Shown here one piece after another: positions 1 to 12,154 of a stretch of 46,819 nucleotides of DNA; the stretch's first letter is position 1; the number at the start of each line of letters is the position of its first letter. Under the pieces are notes generated by a model, which saw only the letters and a list, made by a program, of their open reading frames with translations, had not been told where the DNA came from and searched no databases. The stretch comes from Porphyra umbilicalis (Eukaryota; Rhodophyta; Bangiophyceae; Bangiales; Bangiaceae): positions 1 to 46,819 of the forward strand of contig KV919217.1 of assembly GCA_002049455.2 (NCBI GenBank), given 5' to 3'. The translations under genes and the position numbers were made by a program.

Positions 1-3000
1 GCTCCTTCGTCATCGGGTCCGCCACCATGTCGTCAGTTGCGCAATGCTCCAGTGTCACCTTGTCCGTTGTGATGGCCTCGCGCACAAAGTGGTAGCGAAT
101 GTCGATGTGCTTAGTATGCTTGTGCTCGACGGGGTTCTTGGAGAAGTCAATGCACCCGCTGTTGTCGACGTTGATGTTGATCGGCCCTCCCGAGATCGCT
201 GTTCGCAGCCCTTGAGATGCCACGCTTTGCACGAGCTTGTTGAGCCAAACAGCTTCCTTGCTGGCCTCACATAGAGCCATGTACTCAGCTGCCATCGTCG
301 ACAGCGCCACCGTCTTCTGCAACTTAGAACCCCAGCTGACGGCTGGTCCGCCAAAGATGAAGGTGAAGCCCGTGGTAGAACGTCGCGTCTCGTGGTCACC
401 CGCCCAGTCGGCATCACTAAAACCTTGTAGAACACAGGAAGAGTTCCTGTCGAAGACCAGCCCCTTGTCCATCGAACCCTTGACATACCGTAGAACGCGC
501 TTGATCGCCGCCCAATGCTCCTTGCCGTAGCACGAGACAAACCGACTCAGCTTCCCGATAGCGAAGGCGAGGTCAGGACGCATCCCGACCATCAGGTACA
601 TTAGACTGCCGACGGCTTCGCGGTAGGGCAGCGCGTCGTCGCTCTCGTTGGCCTTGCCCAGCTGCAGGCCCACCTCCAGCGGCGTTTCGATCGGGTTGCA
701 CTCCGCCATCCAGAACTTCTCGAGCACTTGCTCCGCGTACTTGCCCTGCGCCAGCTTGAGGGTGCCCAACGCCTTGTCACGTTTTATATCTAGCCCGAGG
801 ATGACCTTTACCTCGCCCAGGTCCTTCATCTCAAAACGCTTGTGCAGAGCGTCCTTAATCTTGTAGATCGCCGCCAGGCTTGATGCCAGCAAAAGAAGAT
901 CGTCGACGTACACCAGGACGATGATGATTTCGCCATCATCCATGAGGAGGTAGAGGCATGCATCCGGGTCGATGTTGTCAAACCCCTGCGACTTGAGGAA
1001 GTCGTCGAGCTTGGCGTACCACATCTTGGGAGCTTGCTTCAGCCCATACAGCGCTTGAAGGAGACGACACACCTTGTCAAGATACGTCGGATCGACATAG
1101 CCGTCTGGCTGCTCCATGTAGACCTCCTCGTCAAGGTCGCCGTTGAGGAATGCCGTCTTGACGTCCATCTGATGTAGCTCCCACTCGTTCGCCGCCGCCA
1201 TCGCCAGGATGCATCGAATGGTGCTGAACTTGGCCACCGGCGCGAACGTTTCGTTGAAGTCGAGCTCCTTGATCTGCCGGTTCCCCATGAAGCAGAGGCG
1301 CGCCTTGTGCCGCGTCGTGTTGTTCCCGTTCTTGTCAACCTCGTTCTTGACCTTGTAAACCCACTTGCTCGTCAGCACGCGTCGATTTGCCGGGCGATCC
1401 GTCAAGCGCCAAGTCTTGTTCTTTTGGATGGCCTCCATCTCCTCGTCCATGGCAATCTTCCACTTAGCCGATTCTTGCCCTTGAACGGCTTGCACGTACG
1501 TCGTGGGCGCCTCGTGAGCAACCAGGCTTACCGGGCGCCAGTACTCGACAGGTGGTCGCCGCGCTCTGCCGCTCCGACGCAGCGTGTCTTGAGAGCCGCC
1601 ACAACTTTAATTGTCGTCCGCGGACTTGTCAGATCCATCGTCTTGCTTGTCATCCTTGTCGTCATTGTCAGCATCTATGTCTTCGCCGTCGCTTGCAGAA
1701 CGCAAGCCCGTCTCGACTCCGACGTTTTCGTCTCGGAGAAGCTCCTCCGCAACTTCTGCGACCTCGCCTACGTTTGTCTCGGCGAACACGACGCTTCGTG
1801 CCTTGACGACTTTGCCGTCGTCGAGGATGACCTTGTACGCCTTGCTGCCGTCGGGATAGCCTAAGAAGACGCCCTTCGCCGACTTGTCGCCAAACTTGCC
1901 GTCGATGTGACTCTTGTGCAGCACGACCCAGCATGTCGACCCAAACACCCGCATGTGGCTTATGTTCGGCTTATTCCCGGTCCACAGCTCAAAAGGCGTC
2001 TTGCCGACGGGGAGCGCCCGGCTGGTGACTCGGTTCTTGATGTACACCGCCGTCTTGATGGCATCCGCCCAAAGATCCTGATCGACGTCCTTGTGTCGCA
2101 TCATGGTGCGAGCCATCTCGACATGAACTCGGTTGAGCCGCTCAGCAACTCCGTTTTGCTGCGGCGTGTCGGGCACCGTGGTCTGGTGCGTCGTGCCGTT
2201 CTCATCATGAACAGCCTTGAATGCGTTCGATACGTACTCGCCGCCATTGTCGGATCGCAGGATTTTGATCTTGGTTCCCGTGTGCAGCTGGGCCTCAGTC
2301 AGCCACTTCTTGTACTCAGAGAGCAGATCGCTCTTCTTCTGCAGAAAAACCACGTCGGTCCAGCCGGAGAAGTCGTCGGTGAAAGTGCCGAAGTAGAGCA
2401 CACCGCCACGCGACGGCTCCGACATTGGCCCGCCCAGGTCCGAGTGCACGAGCTGCAGGCGCTTGGTCACTCGACCTCCTCCTGCACTTGGCGTAGGCGT
2501 CATAGCCGCCTTCCCATACACGCACGGCTCGCAGACGTTCTTGACCGCCATGGAAGAGCACTTGAGTCCATTGATGTCCTTGTTCTTGATCATCCGCTTA
2601 ACGCCAGCCACTTTGAGGTGCCCAAGGCGCTCATGCCAGAGCTGAAGAGAAGCCACCGCAGCAATATCCGACATACGGGCCATGTCCAGGTGGTAGAGCC
2701 CGTTCTTACGAGTGCCGCACGCAGCCGTCTTCTCGTTCATCTTGATGATCGTCTTACCGCCCTTGAGTGACACTTCCGCCCCACGCTCCTCCATCATGCC
2801 GACCGACATGAGGTTGAAGCCCATCGTAGGAACATGGAGTACCTTCTCCAACTTGATCTTGCGCGTCTTGCCGTGAACGATGACATTGAGCACGACGGTT
2901 TCGACGCCCGCCGTGGCTACGGACCCCTTGTCACCCATCGTGACGCTCCGTCCCGTGGTCGTATGGTAGTCGTCAAAGCACCCGCGCATCCAGCACATGT

Positions 3001-3877
3001 GTGCAGACGCCGCAGAGTCCAGAAGCCACGACTTGGAGATGTCATCGGTGTCAGCTGCATTGCCCACCAGACCGATGGCGTCGTCGCTGTGGCTACCATT
3101 GTCAGCCGCAATCGCGGCCACCTTGTCCTGTCTCTGCTTCTTGGCCTTGAGTTCTGGGCAATCGCGTGAGATGTGCCCAAACGTACGGCAGTAGTAGCAC
3201 TCGATCTTGGAGAGGTCACCACGGCGGCCTTGACCTCGATAGTTGGCGCCGACGAGTGCCATGTCGCCAATGCGCTTCGTCGCCGGTGACTTGTCCGCCT
3301 GCCGGCGCTCCTCCTGAAGTAAGCGGCTCTTGACAAAGTCGAGGATCAGCTCGTCCTCGCCCTTGGCGTCGAGAGCCACCAGCAGGTTCTCGTACTTTGA
3401 CGTCAGCCCGTTGAGGACGCTCATGGCAACGTCCATCTCCGTCACCTCGCCGCCCATGGCCTTGAGGTTCTCGCCGAGGTTGCGCACACGGTTGATGTAG
3501 CCCAGCATGCCCTCGCCGACGGTCATTTCGACGGTGTAGAACTCGCGTCGCGCCTTCATCTTGTTCATCAAGCTCTTGCGCTGGAAGACACCTTGCAGCG
3601 TCGACCACATTTCCGCCGTCGTCTTGTAGCCCGACACGTGCTCGAGCTGCTCAGACCCAAGGGTGAGCCCGATGATGGCGCTCGCCTTCGTGTCTCGACG
3701 CTTCCACACCGCCAACTCGCGGGTCTCCGAGTCCATCGGCTTGCCGTCTTCGTCAAGCATATCGTCCAGGTCGCGCAGCGCGAGGACCATCTTAATGCGC
3801 TGGCGCCACTCGTGGAAGTTCGTCTCCGTCAACTTGTCGATCTTGATGCCACCCGTGCCGGCAGTGCCTCCGTCCAT
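1..3877 (-). pseudogene. Ty1/copia gag-pol polyprotein, one in-frame stop, 3' end beyond window
   Basis: Copia polyprotein for particle formation, cleavage, cDNA synthesis and integration. Reading from the ATG at 3877, the first 756 codons hold a gag domain, a CCHC zinc knuckle (C227, C230, H235, C240), a protease motif LLDSAAS (D287), an integrase HHCC module (WHERLGH near 415-420, CEPC at 449-452) and an integrase core with D480, D543 and E579 (DD35E). A TAA at 1607-1609 ends this stretch. The same frame then runs open to the window edge. It carries the usual linker (LRRSGRARRPP), a reverse transcriptase with YVDD near 899-910, and RNase H (FSDADWAGD, then KHTKHIDIRYHF). The order protease-integrase-RT-RNase H is diagnostic of copia, not gypsy. 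The single nonsense codon makes this a recently dead or readthrough copy. The 3' LTR lies outside the window. Confidence 0.95.
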
Positions 3878-4020
3878 GATGTCGTCTTGTCATATCGCCC
3901 TACCTTGCCGAGCCGTTCGTCTTGACCGTCACGTCCTTGAACCACCTTGACCTCGTCCTCTTCGCACTTGCCGCGACCGCCGCGACACCAGCTGGCACAC
4001 CTTGCTCTTGTCACTGCCCC

Positions 4021-4038
4021 GGCTCTGGGCCCGTAACC
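4021..4038 (-). promoter_or_regulatory. Primer-binding site of the copia element (half-tRNA iMet type)
   Basis: On the minus strand the base after the LTR begins GGTTACGGGCCCAGAGCC. It does not start with the usual TGG complementary to a tRNA 3' end. It matches, with one T-to-C change in the first 14 bases, the complement of the anticodon arm of eukaryotic initiator tRNA-Met (GGTTATGGGCCCAG). Drosophila copia and yeast Ty5 are known to prime from such an internally cleaved half-tRNA. About 140 bp of leader separates it from the gag ATG at 3877. Confidence 0.75.
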
Positions 4039-4337
4039 TGTTGAATCGCAGTGGGGATAGGGGTTGGGGGGACCACGGTGAAGTGGTTGAGTGGCTGGAG
4101 CTTGTGTGTGTGTGTGCGAACGTGCTTTGTTGGTCGTCCTAAGAATCGCCCGCCTCTCCCAACCGAGAGCACCTCTCAAATAGTCCCCACCGGCCCAAGT
4201 GCTCCCCCCTCTCGCGCCCACATCGACGCCCACGCCCTCGCACCAAATCGAATCACTCACCAAATTAAAAGCCACTAGAGCAAAGCGAAGATCAAATCCA
4301 AAACATGCCAAAAGTAACGCCCCAAGATCACTCAACA
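4039..4337 (-). repeat. 5' long terminal repeat of the copia element
   Basis: The LTR is 299 bp and bounded by a perfect 6-bp inverted repeat, TGTTGA at 4039-4044 and TCAACA at 4332-4337 on the plus strand. It abuts the primer-binding site, as expected for a 5' LTR on the minus strand. The terminal TG...CA and the length fit copia LTRs. The partner LTR and target-site duplication cannot be checked because the element leaves the window at position 1. Confidence 0.8.
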
Positions 4338-5182
4338 CAAATGTGTGTAGCTTGACCACGTCTTGCAAATGTACCACGTGGGGCACCATAAGGGTCACCG
4401 ACCATCGTCCAACCGCTAACCGCCAGTGGTGTCGGCGACGAGCATCACAGTCCAACAATCGGGGGGCGGGCGCTTATCGCCCCCGCCGCTGCGCTGGCGT
4501 CGCGCGTCGACAAGCTGCGGGCGGGGGCGGCCTACTCCCCCGCCCTTCGCGCAACGGCCGACGGCCTGCTCGCCTTGCCGCGGGTCGCGGCGGACGGTGG
4601 GCCCGTCAAAGATGGTGGGGCGGCCGGGGCGGCCGGCCAGGGCGACCCGCCCGCAGCGCGGGAGGCGGCCGTTGCTCCGGTGTGGGGTGTTGGCCGCCCT
4701 CGGGCGACGGCGGCGGCGGCGGCGGCGGCAGGAGCGCCCGCCGCCGGGCGCCCCGAGGCTGGGCGTGTGCTGACGGGGGTGGCGGCCAGCAGTAGCGTGG
4801 CCGCTGCGGTGCGGGCGTCGGCAGCGGCGACGGGCGGCGGCGGCGGATCGTCGGCCGCGTGGCGGCCACCGCCGGCGGCTGTTGGCGGGGCCACCGGCGC
4901 CGCGGCGGGCATGGGACAAAGTGTGGGCTCTGCCCTGCCCCCCCTGTCTACTGAAGGAAGCGGCGAAGTATCGTCGCGGCCGCCACCGCAGGGGGCCGCC
5001 GCGGCTGCCCAACGCGACTCGGCCGTGGTTGTGCCGACGACGGCGCGGACTACGGCAGCCGGCGGCGTTGCAATGGGGGGGTCTGATACTCTCTCTCTGA
5101 CGCCGCCGCCAATTGCGGGAACGGCGGCGGCGGCTGCGGCCGCCCTCCCGCCGGCGAGCGAAGTTTGTTTCTAAAAGCCTGA
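4338..5182. other. Very GC-rich stretch without a recognisable gene
   Basis: The stretch is rich in GGC/GCC runs, for example near 4707-4732, so several frames are open by composition alone. The translations are Ala/Gly/Arg-rich with no domain I recognise. It may be the decayed upstream part of the LINE that follows, but nothing shows this. Confidence 0.4.
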
Positions 5183-6676
5183 GGGCGTATTCGAGTATCC
5201 CCCGCCGGCAAATCCGGCGGCCCTCGACCCGCTGCCCCCCCCCCCCAACCATCGCCGCCGCCGCCGCCAGACCCGCCCGGCGTTGTCTCCTTCCGGCGGG
5301 GCCTGTTGGACCTGTTGGACGCCCAACGGTCGCACAGCGTTGCGCCGCACACCGGCATGCTGTGGTCGCGCGCGCGCGGCAGCCCGAAAGCGGCGCCCGT
5401 TGCGGGCGCGGACTCGCTCGCCCTTCCCCCCAGCCCCGACTCCAAGTACGGCGCCGGTACGACCAACGCACACGCCGACGGGCAACACAGCCCGCCGCCG
5501 TACTCGTCACCAACGTGGCAGTCCCTGTTGGGGGCGGAGGCGCGGGCGTCGCAGCGGGACCTGTCGCGCCTTGCGCACGCCGCCGCCCGCGCGCGCATGT
5601 ACGCCGAGCTGTCGCTCTGGCGGCGCGCGGGCATGGCGGCGTTCCAGGGCGGCGGGGCCGCGCTGTGGCCGTAGGCGCTGCCGACGCCGGGGGTGACGGG
5701 GACGTTCATCCCCGGCGCGGCCATGCGTGCGGCGGTGCGTTTGTGGCTTGGCCCCCCGCCGCTGTTGGTGCCGCCAGCGCCGCTGTGCCGCTGCGGCCGC
5801 GGCGCCGACGCCGACGGGCGGCACTTCCTGTCGGCGTGTGCGGAGCAGACGAGCGTGCACACCCGTTTGCACCACCATCTGGTGCACCCGGTAGTGGAGG
5901 CTTTGCGGGCCTCGACATCGTGGACGGACGTGCAGGTGAAGGCGGTGGTTGCGCGCGGCCGAGGGGCACTGCGCCCGGACTTGCGCGCTATGCACGCCGC
6001 GTCGGGCGTCGTGGTGTGGGACGACGCGTCTGTGTCGGCGCCCTTCACTGAAGCCACTGCGGCGATGGCCGCTGTTTCCCCCCTGCGGGCTGCGGCGTCT
6101 GTGGCGCGGGAGGCTTTCAAGGCCTCCAAGTACGCCGGCGCCCTGCCCGCCACCACCCACACCTTCACGCCGTTGGTGTGGGAGGCGCTTGGGCGGATCG
6201 GACCAGCCACCTTGCGGTGGTTGCGGGCCTCCCTTGGGGGTCCCGACCGATCGGGCGCCCGCGCGATGCTGCTTCGCCGCGTGTTTGTGGCGATGTGGCG
6301 GTCCCACTCCCTGGCTGCATCCGTTGGATACAGCCGGTGGTTTGGGATTCCTGTGGTAAGTGACGATTCGCTTGCGGGTGGACCTTTGGGTGCGGATCAA
6401 ATTGCGAAGAGGGTAGGTACACAGCGTTTTGTCCCCGATTCCTCAAAACTGAGAACTGCGAGATTCGAACACGCCCACCGACGGTTCGCAGAACAGTCGC
6501 ACATTGATCATGCGATCAAATTATGCCCACTTTTTGTTGATCTCGGAGACAGAGCCCGCAGTGGAGTTCAGAAGTGCTCGAAGACCATCTGCTCTAATAT
6601 TCAGTGCGAATTATCCTCACACCAGCACCTGCAGATTTGGCAATTGTCCGGCGAAGTTGCTGCCCCATGCTCCTGA
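5183..6676 (+). pseudogene. 3' end of a LINE-type (non-LTR) reverse transcriptase, degenerate
   Basis: One frame is open from 5183 to 6676 apart from a TAG at 5672-5674. Past the stop it has the C-terminal pattern common in algal LINE polymerases: an arginine/leucine segment (AAVRLWLG), a cysteine/histidine cluster (CRCG, GRHFLSAC, then HTRLHHHLVH), and a short conserved stretch RPDLRAM followed by VVWDDASVSAPFT. Then come KASKYAG and FTPLVWEALGRIGP, which normally close the protein. The polymerase palm itself (with its YxDD box) is absent, so only the tail remains. No endonuclease or poly-A tail was identified. The family call rests on these tail motifs and should be confirmed by profile search. 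Confidence 0.6.
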
Positions 6677-6717
6677 AGGATCATTCCGATTCGCTGGTTC
6701 TGATCGTTTTGCGTATC

Positions 6718-6809
6718 GTGCTGAGAACTCTCCTGAAGTGGGAGTAAGATCATCCTGAGGATCGTGCTCAGGACTATCCTGGCGTGGGAGTACAATCATC
6801 CTGGGGATC
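6718..6809. repeat. Two tandem copies of a 46-bp repeat
   Basis: Units at 6718-6763 and 6764-6809 both begin GTGCT, contain a GTGGGAGTA core and end GGATC, with a few substitutions between them. A weaker third copy may lie just upstream. No function is evident. Confidence 0.7.
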
Positions 6810-7747
6810 GTCGTCATAGATTGAGTGAACGAGTGCGCACGATTGATCTAGGTTCCTGCCTCAAGGACTCGATCGTAGATGATAGCCGAGACTACTTCGA
6901 GTGAAGTCGTGAGGAGGATCTGCCGAAACCGATCTGAGAGCAAGACCTGCCCATGCGGCGTCGCTCCTTGGCCACAAAACGTGTGCAGAGGGAACCTCAA
7001 TGTGACTTGGTAGTCGTGCGACCGACACGCTGTTTCCCGGCGCAGAGGGGATGAGAACTGGGTAAACATGCGTCGGCTCGCACATCGAGAATACCGTGAA
7101 GCCCCGGACGCACGCAGTCCCGATTTATCAATGATTGGGTCTCCTTCACGCGCAGTAAATTTGTTCTCAGCTCAGTGACAATCTCGTCCCCTATCGTACT
7201 AACACAGCACGTCCCGAACTCGCAATCCCCCGGTTCAAGACGGTTCGGAAGCACTCGCACAAGTTTCTCCAGCGCATGAGTGATATGTCAGATTGCAAGT
7301 TGGGCATTGGTCTGAACGAAGAGAGTGTCCACAGGTTTGTGTTCACACTGTTGACGAAATAGGCAGACATTTTGTTGGCGGAAGAGGCAGTCAGACTATC
7401 AGTTGAACGAGTCCTCACATTTTTTTCGAATGACAGTCCCCGAGATGATCTGTGGGTCAGGATGACACTGCTTCTGGAACGATCCCAGAGTCAGTCCCGA
7501 TGATGATCCGTTGAACGAGTCCAGAACTGTAGTGATGAACTGCCGAATCACAGAGGTCACTCGAGTATCAGGCAATCTGAAATGTAGGACTTTCGCTGAT
7601 CCACGGGACTGTTGTGCACACGATCCTCCGAACATGCTGAGGCCATCTTACAGGAGCTTTGCATGGCCATCTCAAAACATTCTTTCGCGTCTACTCGTTA
7701 TAGATTTACAAGCAGGCAAATTTAGAACTATCCGGCGATGAAATACC

Positions 7748-7960
7748 GACCCGCAGTGTAGCACGGGTTGTCAGGATATGCATTTCGAGGCGAAATAGGA
7801 TACGGATACACGCCGATGCGGTGTATCTGATTACGGATAAATCGCTTACCTAAGATCCGGATGCGGATATCTGCCTCCAAAACCGGTTTATTTCGTAGAT
7901 TATATCCGTATCTGAGTACGATCGTCGCGATTCCGTACCACGCTACTTGGGGTTTTCCCC
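7748..7960. repeat. Imperfect inverted repeat with GGATACGGATA motifs
   Basis: The arms contain GATACGGATA near 7799-7808 and its complement TATCCGTATC near 7907-7916. A perfect 7-bp hairpin (GATACAC at 7805-7811, GTGTATC at 7821-7827) lies inside. Outer arms match only loosely. It may be a decayed foldback or MITE. Similar CGTATCC/GGATACG motifs recur near 13230-13250. Confidence 0.35.
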
Positions 7961-9692
7961 CAACGGTTTTCAGATTGGTGCCAGTACGTCTGAAATGGCT
8001 ATACTGGGCCATATTCGACCCCGCTTTTCCTCAGTGTCTACACTATCAGTATAGATGGCATATTCGCATTTTAAAGCAACAGTACGCGGCCAGCACGGTT
8101 CTGACACTGTTCAACGACAAGTCCGGGAGCCGCCCCCCCCCCCCTCACAGCTCCAATTGGGGGCATCACCGCACCTGCTGAGACAAGTCACGTGGCCCCC
8201 CTTGGTGCCACGATTGCGAGCGTGCCTGGGCTGGATTCGTATTCAATCAGCGGTCTGATACGTGATTCCAGCTAGAGAGCTGTCGTACAGGGCCGCACCA
8301 GCTGCATACGTTGCAGAAAATAGAAGCGTCTTTTATGGTTCTGTAGCGCCCTCTGGCTGGGGGTAGTACACCCTCTTCCTACCTCCTCGCGCTCTTCCCC
8401 CGCCCCTCGCCACCAGACCCGAACCGCACCCAAAAAGCCAGAACGAAGCAAGGACAGTGAGATCAGCACATGCAGCGCCCTACCCCCTTCACCGTCCGCA
8501 TCCGCGCCGTCCGCAACGACTATAGAGGTAGCGGGGGCCATAGCAGAACATGGGACTGTAGAATATGGTACAGTAGGAGAACAATGGGCAGTAGGGCTAT
8601 AAGGCGAAGTATTGGGAAAGAAGGCAGCGGAGGGAAAAGAGCAGTGGGCAGGAAACAGGCAGTGGGAGAAGAGCGGCAGTACGGAAAAAGGTGGCGGCAA
8701 AGGCCACATGGGCAGAGAGAGAAGAAGCACATCACTGGTCGGGTGCACATTTACGGAGGGAGAACGGCGGAGCAAACGATACGCAGTGCACACATCTTAC
8801 CACTCTCCTTGTTCAACTAGTCCTCACGACACTGAACGTACTTGAGAACAAAAAGTACAAGACGGGCGAGGAGGGTGTCAAAGACGCGCAGCTCGGGCGT
8901 GACGGGATCCGTACGCGGTACAGGAAGCCTTGACGCCGGCGTGACTCCCGGCCCCTCCATGCGCGACGACGGCGGAAGCCGTCAGCGGTAGCTGTACCGC
9001 GGCCGAACGCCATTAAGGCCCAGGGGGTGCGGGGGGGCGGGGGTTCGCGAGAGCTGCCGGAGGATGGGGGACACGGCCAGGTGGTTCCAATGAGGGCCAA
9101 TGGCCCACTAGACGACGTTCCCCGGGGAGCTTTCACGTCGGCTGATCCTCCGAAGAGCTACATACGCTGCACCAATCGATGATCGTCCGAAGCAACGGGT
9201 AGTCAGAACGCGGCCACTGAGGATCCGATCCCAGCCTATTTCTGTCAGAACAGATGACCATTGACCGCCCAGTAAGGCTCACAGTGTCAACAAATGAGGG
9301 TCGAGGTCCCCGCATAAGGCGTGCCGCCCTCCACTTAACTGATGGTGAGGAGTGCTAGGTCCACACACGAGGCTTGCAGCTCTCCACATGGCGGATGGTT
9401 GACAGAACAGCACACTGAAATATGACACCTCGGCTGACAAGTAACTTCTACACTTGATTGAGGGGCGTTCTTGAGCGGGTTACTTTACTGTCAACTAGTT
9501 GGATGGGTGGCCGAGGGCGCAGTCTGCAAGCCGGTGACGTCAGTTACTACGAGATGTGACCGGCCGAATGATTGCTGGCGGTGGGTGGGTGTAGGGCATT
9601 GACGGAGTGGGGGCATGGGCGCTCGTGAGCAACTGCGGCAGGTGTGGGGGGGGCGTGCGTATCAGGCGTCGATGGAGAGTCCGTCGACGTTG

Positions 9693-9726
9693 GCATCGAC
9701 GAAGCAGAGGCATCGACGAAGCAGAG
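9693..9726. repeat. 17-bp perfect tandem duplication
   Basis: The unit GCATCGACGAAGCAGAG occurs at 9693-9709 and again at 9710-9726. It looks like a slippage or repair duplication in non-coding DNA. Confidence 0.85.
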
Positions 9727-10706
9727 GCGTTGGCGTGGCCGCAGCCTTGTAAGCAGATGCAGTCGTTACGGTGAGATCTGACCTGGAATATCACTGGGGG
9801 TTCAGTGAGGGCCACGTAGAGCGCCGCGCAGCGTTCCAGATATCCAGCGATGAACCGCCGGAGTTGATCGGTGACCACTCTCGTCCAGGCCTTGCATCGA
9901 GGCATTGAATCGTCTCACGCACGAAAATTCCCTCTCGACCCGGTGAGGCTACATTGGCGATCCGGCGAGGCTACATGATGGGGAATCCCGCCGAATCCCA
10001 CCGCCGTCGGCGGGGACAACACCAGGACTGAGGGCGCCTCTTGTAGCCTGCGTTTCCACGGGCTAGTGAGAGGCCAGTGGAGCCCGCGCCACCCCAGCAT
10101 TGATTTCACTTTCTGGGTACCAATTCCAGGCCGCAGTACGCCCCAGTTCACCCTTTGCGCACCCCAGTAGTGTGGTACGTAATCGATATGATTATCGTAT
10201 CCTATTATCGTCCTACAAGTCCGTCAGACCGCACAATTAGGGCCCGAGAAAGAAGCCATTCAGACACTTGTTACGTGCTAAATGAACGTCAAGTACGACG
10301 TGATATTCACATTTGATGTGTGCGCCCCAACGGGCGCGGTCCAGGCAGTTTCCCGCCGTTTTTGTAAACGGTCGTCAGATAGACCGTTCCATGTCGTAAT
10401 CCAAGGAATCGACAGACTAGCGAATTTTCTCTGGTGATCACGGCTGAGGCTGCACGAGGCTCCTCGGATGCTCCGCAGCCACAGGCCCTCCGCTGTCGAG
10501 CTGGGCGCCACGTCGCATCCCACCGGGATTTAGATCGGCGGTATGCACTCATCTTCGAATAACCTGGCGATCTCCCGTCCATGCCGTCCCGGCGGACGAT
10601 CGATCATGATCCTTGTGAGCGCTCGTGTTCACTGTCCCACGTACACATTAAACGAGCGACCGCCTGATGCCGCGAGGCATACGAGCACGTCCGGTATCTC
10701 CCGCCA

Positions 10707-12154
10707 TCAGACCCCGCCACCTGGCGCGGGCGCGCGCGCGCCCCGGCGCGCCGCCCGGCTGCGCGAGGCTCGCCCCCGCAACTCCGCCCACGGCTGCTGG
10801 CTGCTGCCACCGACGTGGCCACTGCCACCGGCGCCGCCACCACCACCACCGCCGCGGCCGCTGGCAGCTGCCGCTCCTTGGCACCCCCCGCGGCCGCGGC
10901 GCCTGCCGTCCACGGCTGCTGGCGGCTGCCGTCCCCCCCCCCCTCCGCCGCGGTATGTGCCACCCGTGGCTACTGGCGCCTGCCACCGTCCCCGCTGCCG
11001 CCACCGCCCCCCGCTGCCGCCACCGCCCCCGTTGCCGCCACCGCCCCCGCCGCCCCCGCCGCCCGCTGCGGCGCGTGCCGCCCGCGGCTGCTGGGGGCTA
11101 CGCCCGCCGCCGCCGCCGCCGCCGCCGTCACCGTGCCCGTCGCCGCCGTCTCCATGCCCGTCGCAGATGTCTTGGCCATCCTTGTCGTCGCCTTTCCTGG
11201 CGACTTGCCCGTCGACTTGCCCGTTGTTGCTATGGCCATTGCCGTCACGCAGTAATGGCACCGCCCCTCCGGTGGAGTCAACGCCAACGCAGGGTGCACG
11301 AGCAGCCCCCTCGCCACCCGCAGCCGCGCCTGCTGCTCCTATTGGCGGCCCCGCTGCGCCAGGTATCGTCGCTCCCACAAAGGCAGCAGCAGCAGCAACT
11401 TCAGCAGCAGGGGCGCCGCTGTTGCACGCGGTGCCCACGGCAGATGCGCCGCGCGTCAGTGCAGTGCGGCCGATCACGTGCTGTTGGAACAACTCGAAGA
11501 CCCGGACCACGATCTCACGGCACTGCACGGCCGGGTTCTCCGACGCGGCGACGAGGTCAACAACGGTCTTGACAACACCAACGACACAGGGGGGGGCTCA
11601 CACAGAGGGGGGCGTGTTGAGGAGATAGTCAGTGTGGACGCGTGCACGACTGTCAAAGGGGGCAGTGCGCTCGACCCTGGCAGGCCACTGCCTTCTCTGC
11701 TTCCCGCACCGCCTTCGTTGCTGCCAGTACCAGCACCTTCAACAACGCCGTCCCCGACGTACCCACCACTGGCACGCAACGCTTGCAGTGCATCTCGCAC
11801 GACAAGAAAACGATCAGCTGCTCCCCCAGTCGCCGCAATCATTGCATCCGCCTCCTCCTTCTGCTATACGTACCGGAGGGCGGCGTCAATGTGGCGGGAA
11901 ACGTGGTCGTCCTCCACGTTGAAGAGACCGACACGGTCGTAGATGGATATCCACTGAATCAGGGTGGTGGCCGAATCGTTCTGCTGCGTGATGATGCGGC
12001 TCACGCCGGCGTGCACGCTGCAGTTGAGGGGTAACAGGTGCCGCTGCAGCTCTTTTGCGGCTTCCAGAAAGCCCTTGACAGCAGGGGCAATCGTCTCCCG
12101 CGCAGGCCCGTCGATGGAGAGGTGCCCCAGCACATCCGCGTGGCGCCCCATCAC
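10707..12154 (-). pseudogene. Degenerate or spliced hypothetical gene with Gly-rich tail
   Basis: I do not recognise this protein. From the ATG at 12154 the frame gives a helical, charged protein-like stretch (for example GLFNVEDDHVSRHIDAALR). A TAG at 11864-11866 interrupts it, and it then continues in the same frame with FLVVRDALQALRASGG near 11800. Another frame carries equally coding-like sequence from about 11575 (VVKTVVDLVAASENPAVQ, then VFELFQQHVIGRTALTR) into a long Gly-rich tail ending at 10707. A splice donor-like GTACGT follows ALRASGG, so an intron of about 200 bp could join the two. The TAG would still break the first exon. Upstream lies a pyrimidine-rich leader on this strand. 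This may be a real but damaged gene or chance openness in GC-rich DNA. Confidence 0.35.

Larger units (their letters stand above)
6810..10706. other. Non-coding, decayed intergenic DNA
   Basis: No open frame here has a recognisable domain, and those present are short and of low complexity. Small structures are an imperfect palindrome at about 7748-7960 and a 17-bp tandem duplication at 9693-9726. There is a C-run near 8134. I see no RNA gene. Confidence 0.5.

Noticed and set aside
5113..6210. Arg/Pro-rich frames on both strands over the LINE tail
   Set aside because: They are other-frame readings of the same GC-rich DNA. Only one frame shows LINE motifs.
10648..11255. Several overlapping Gly-, Pro- or Arg-rich frames on both strands
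   Set aside because: CCG/CCA microsatellite composition opens all frames. Only the minus-strand frame with coding-like ends was kept, at low confidence.
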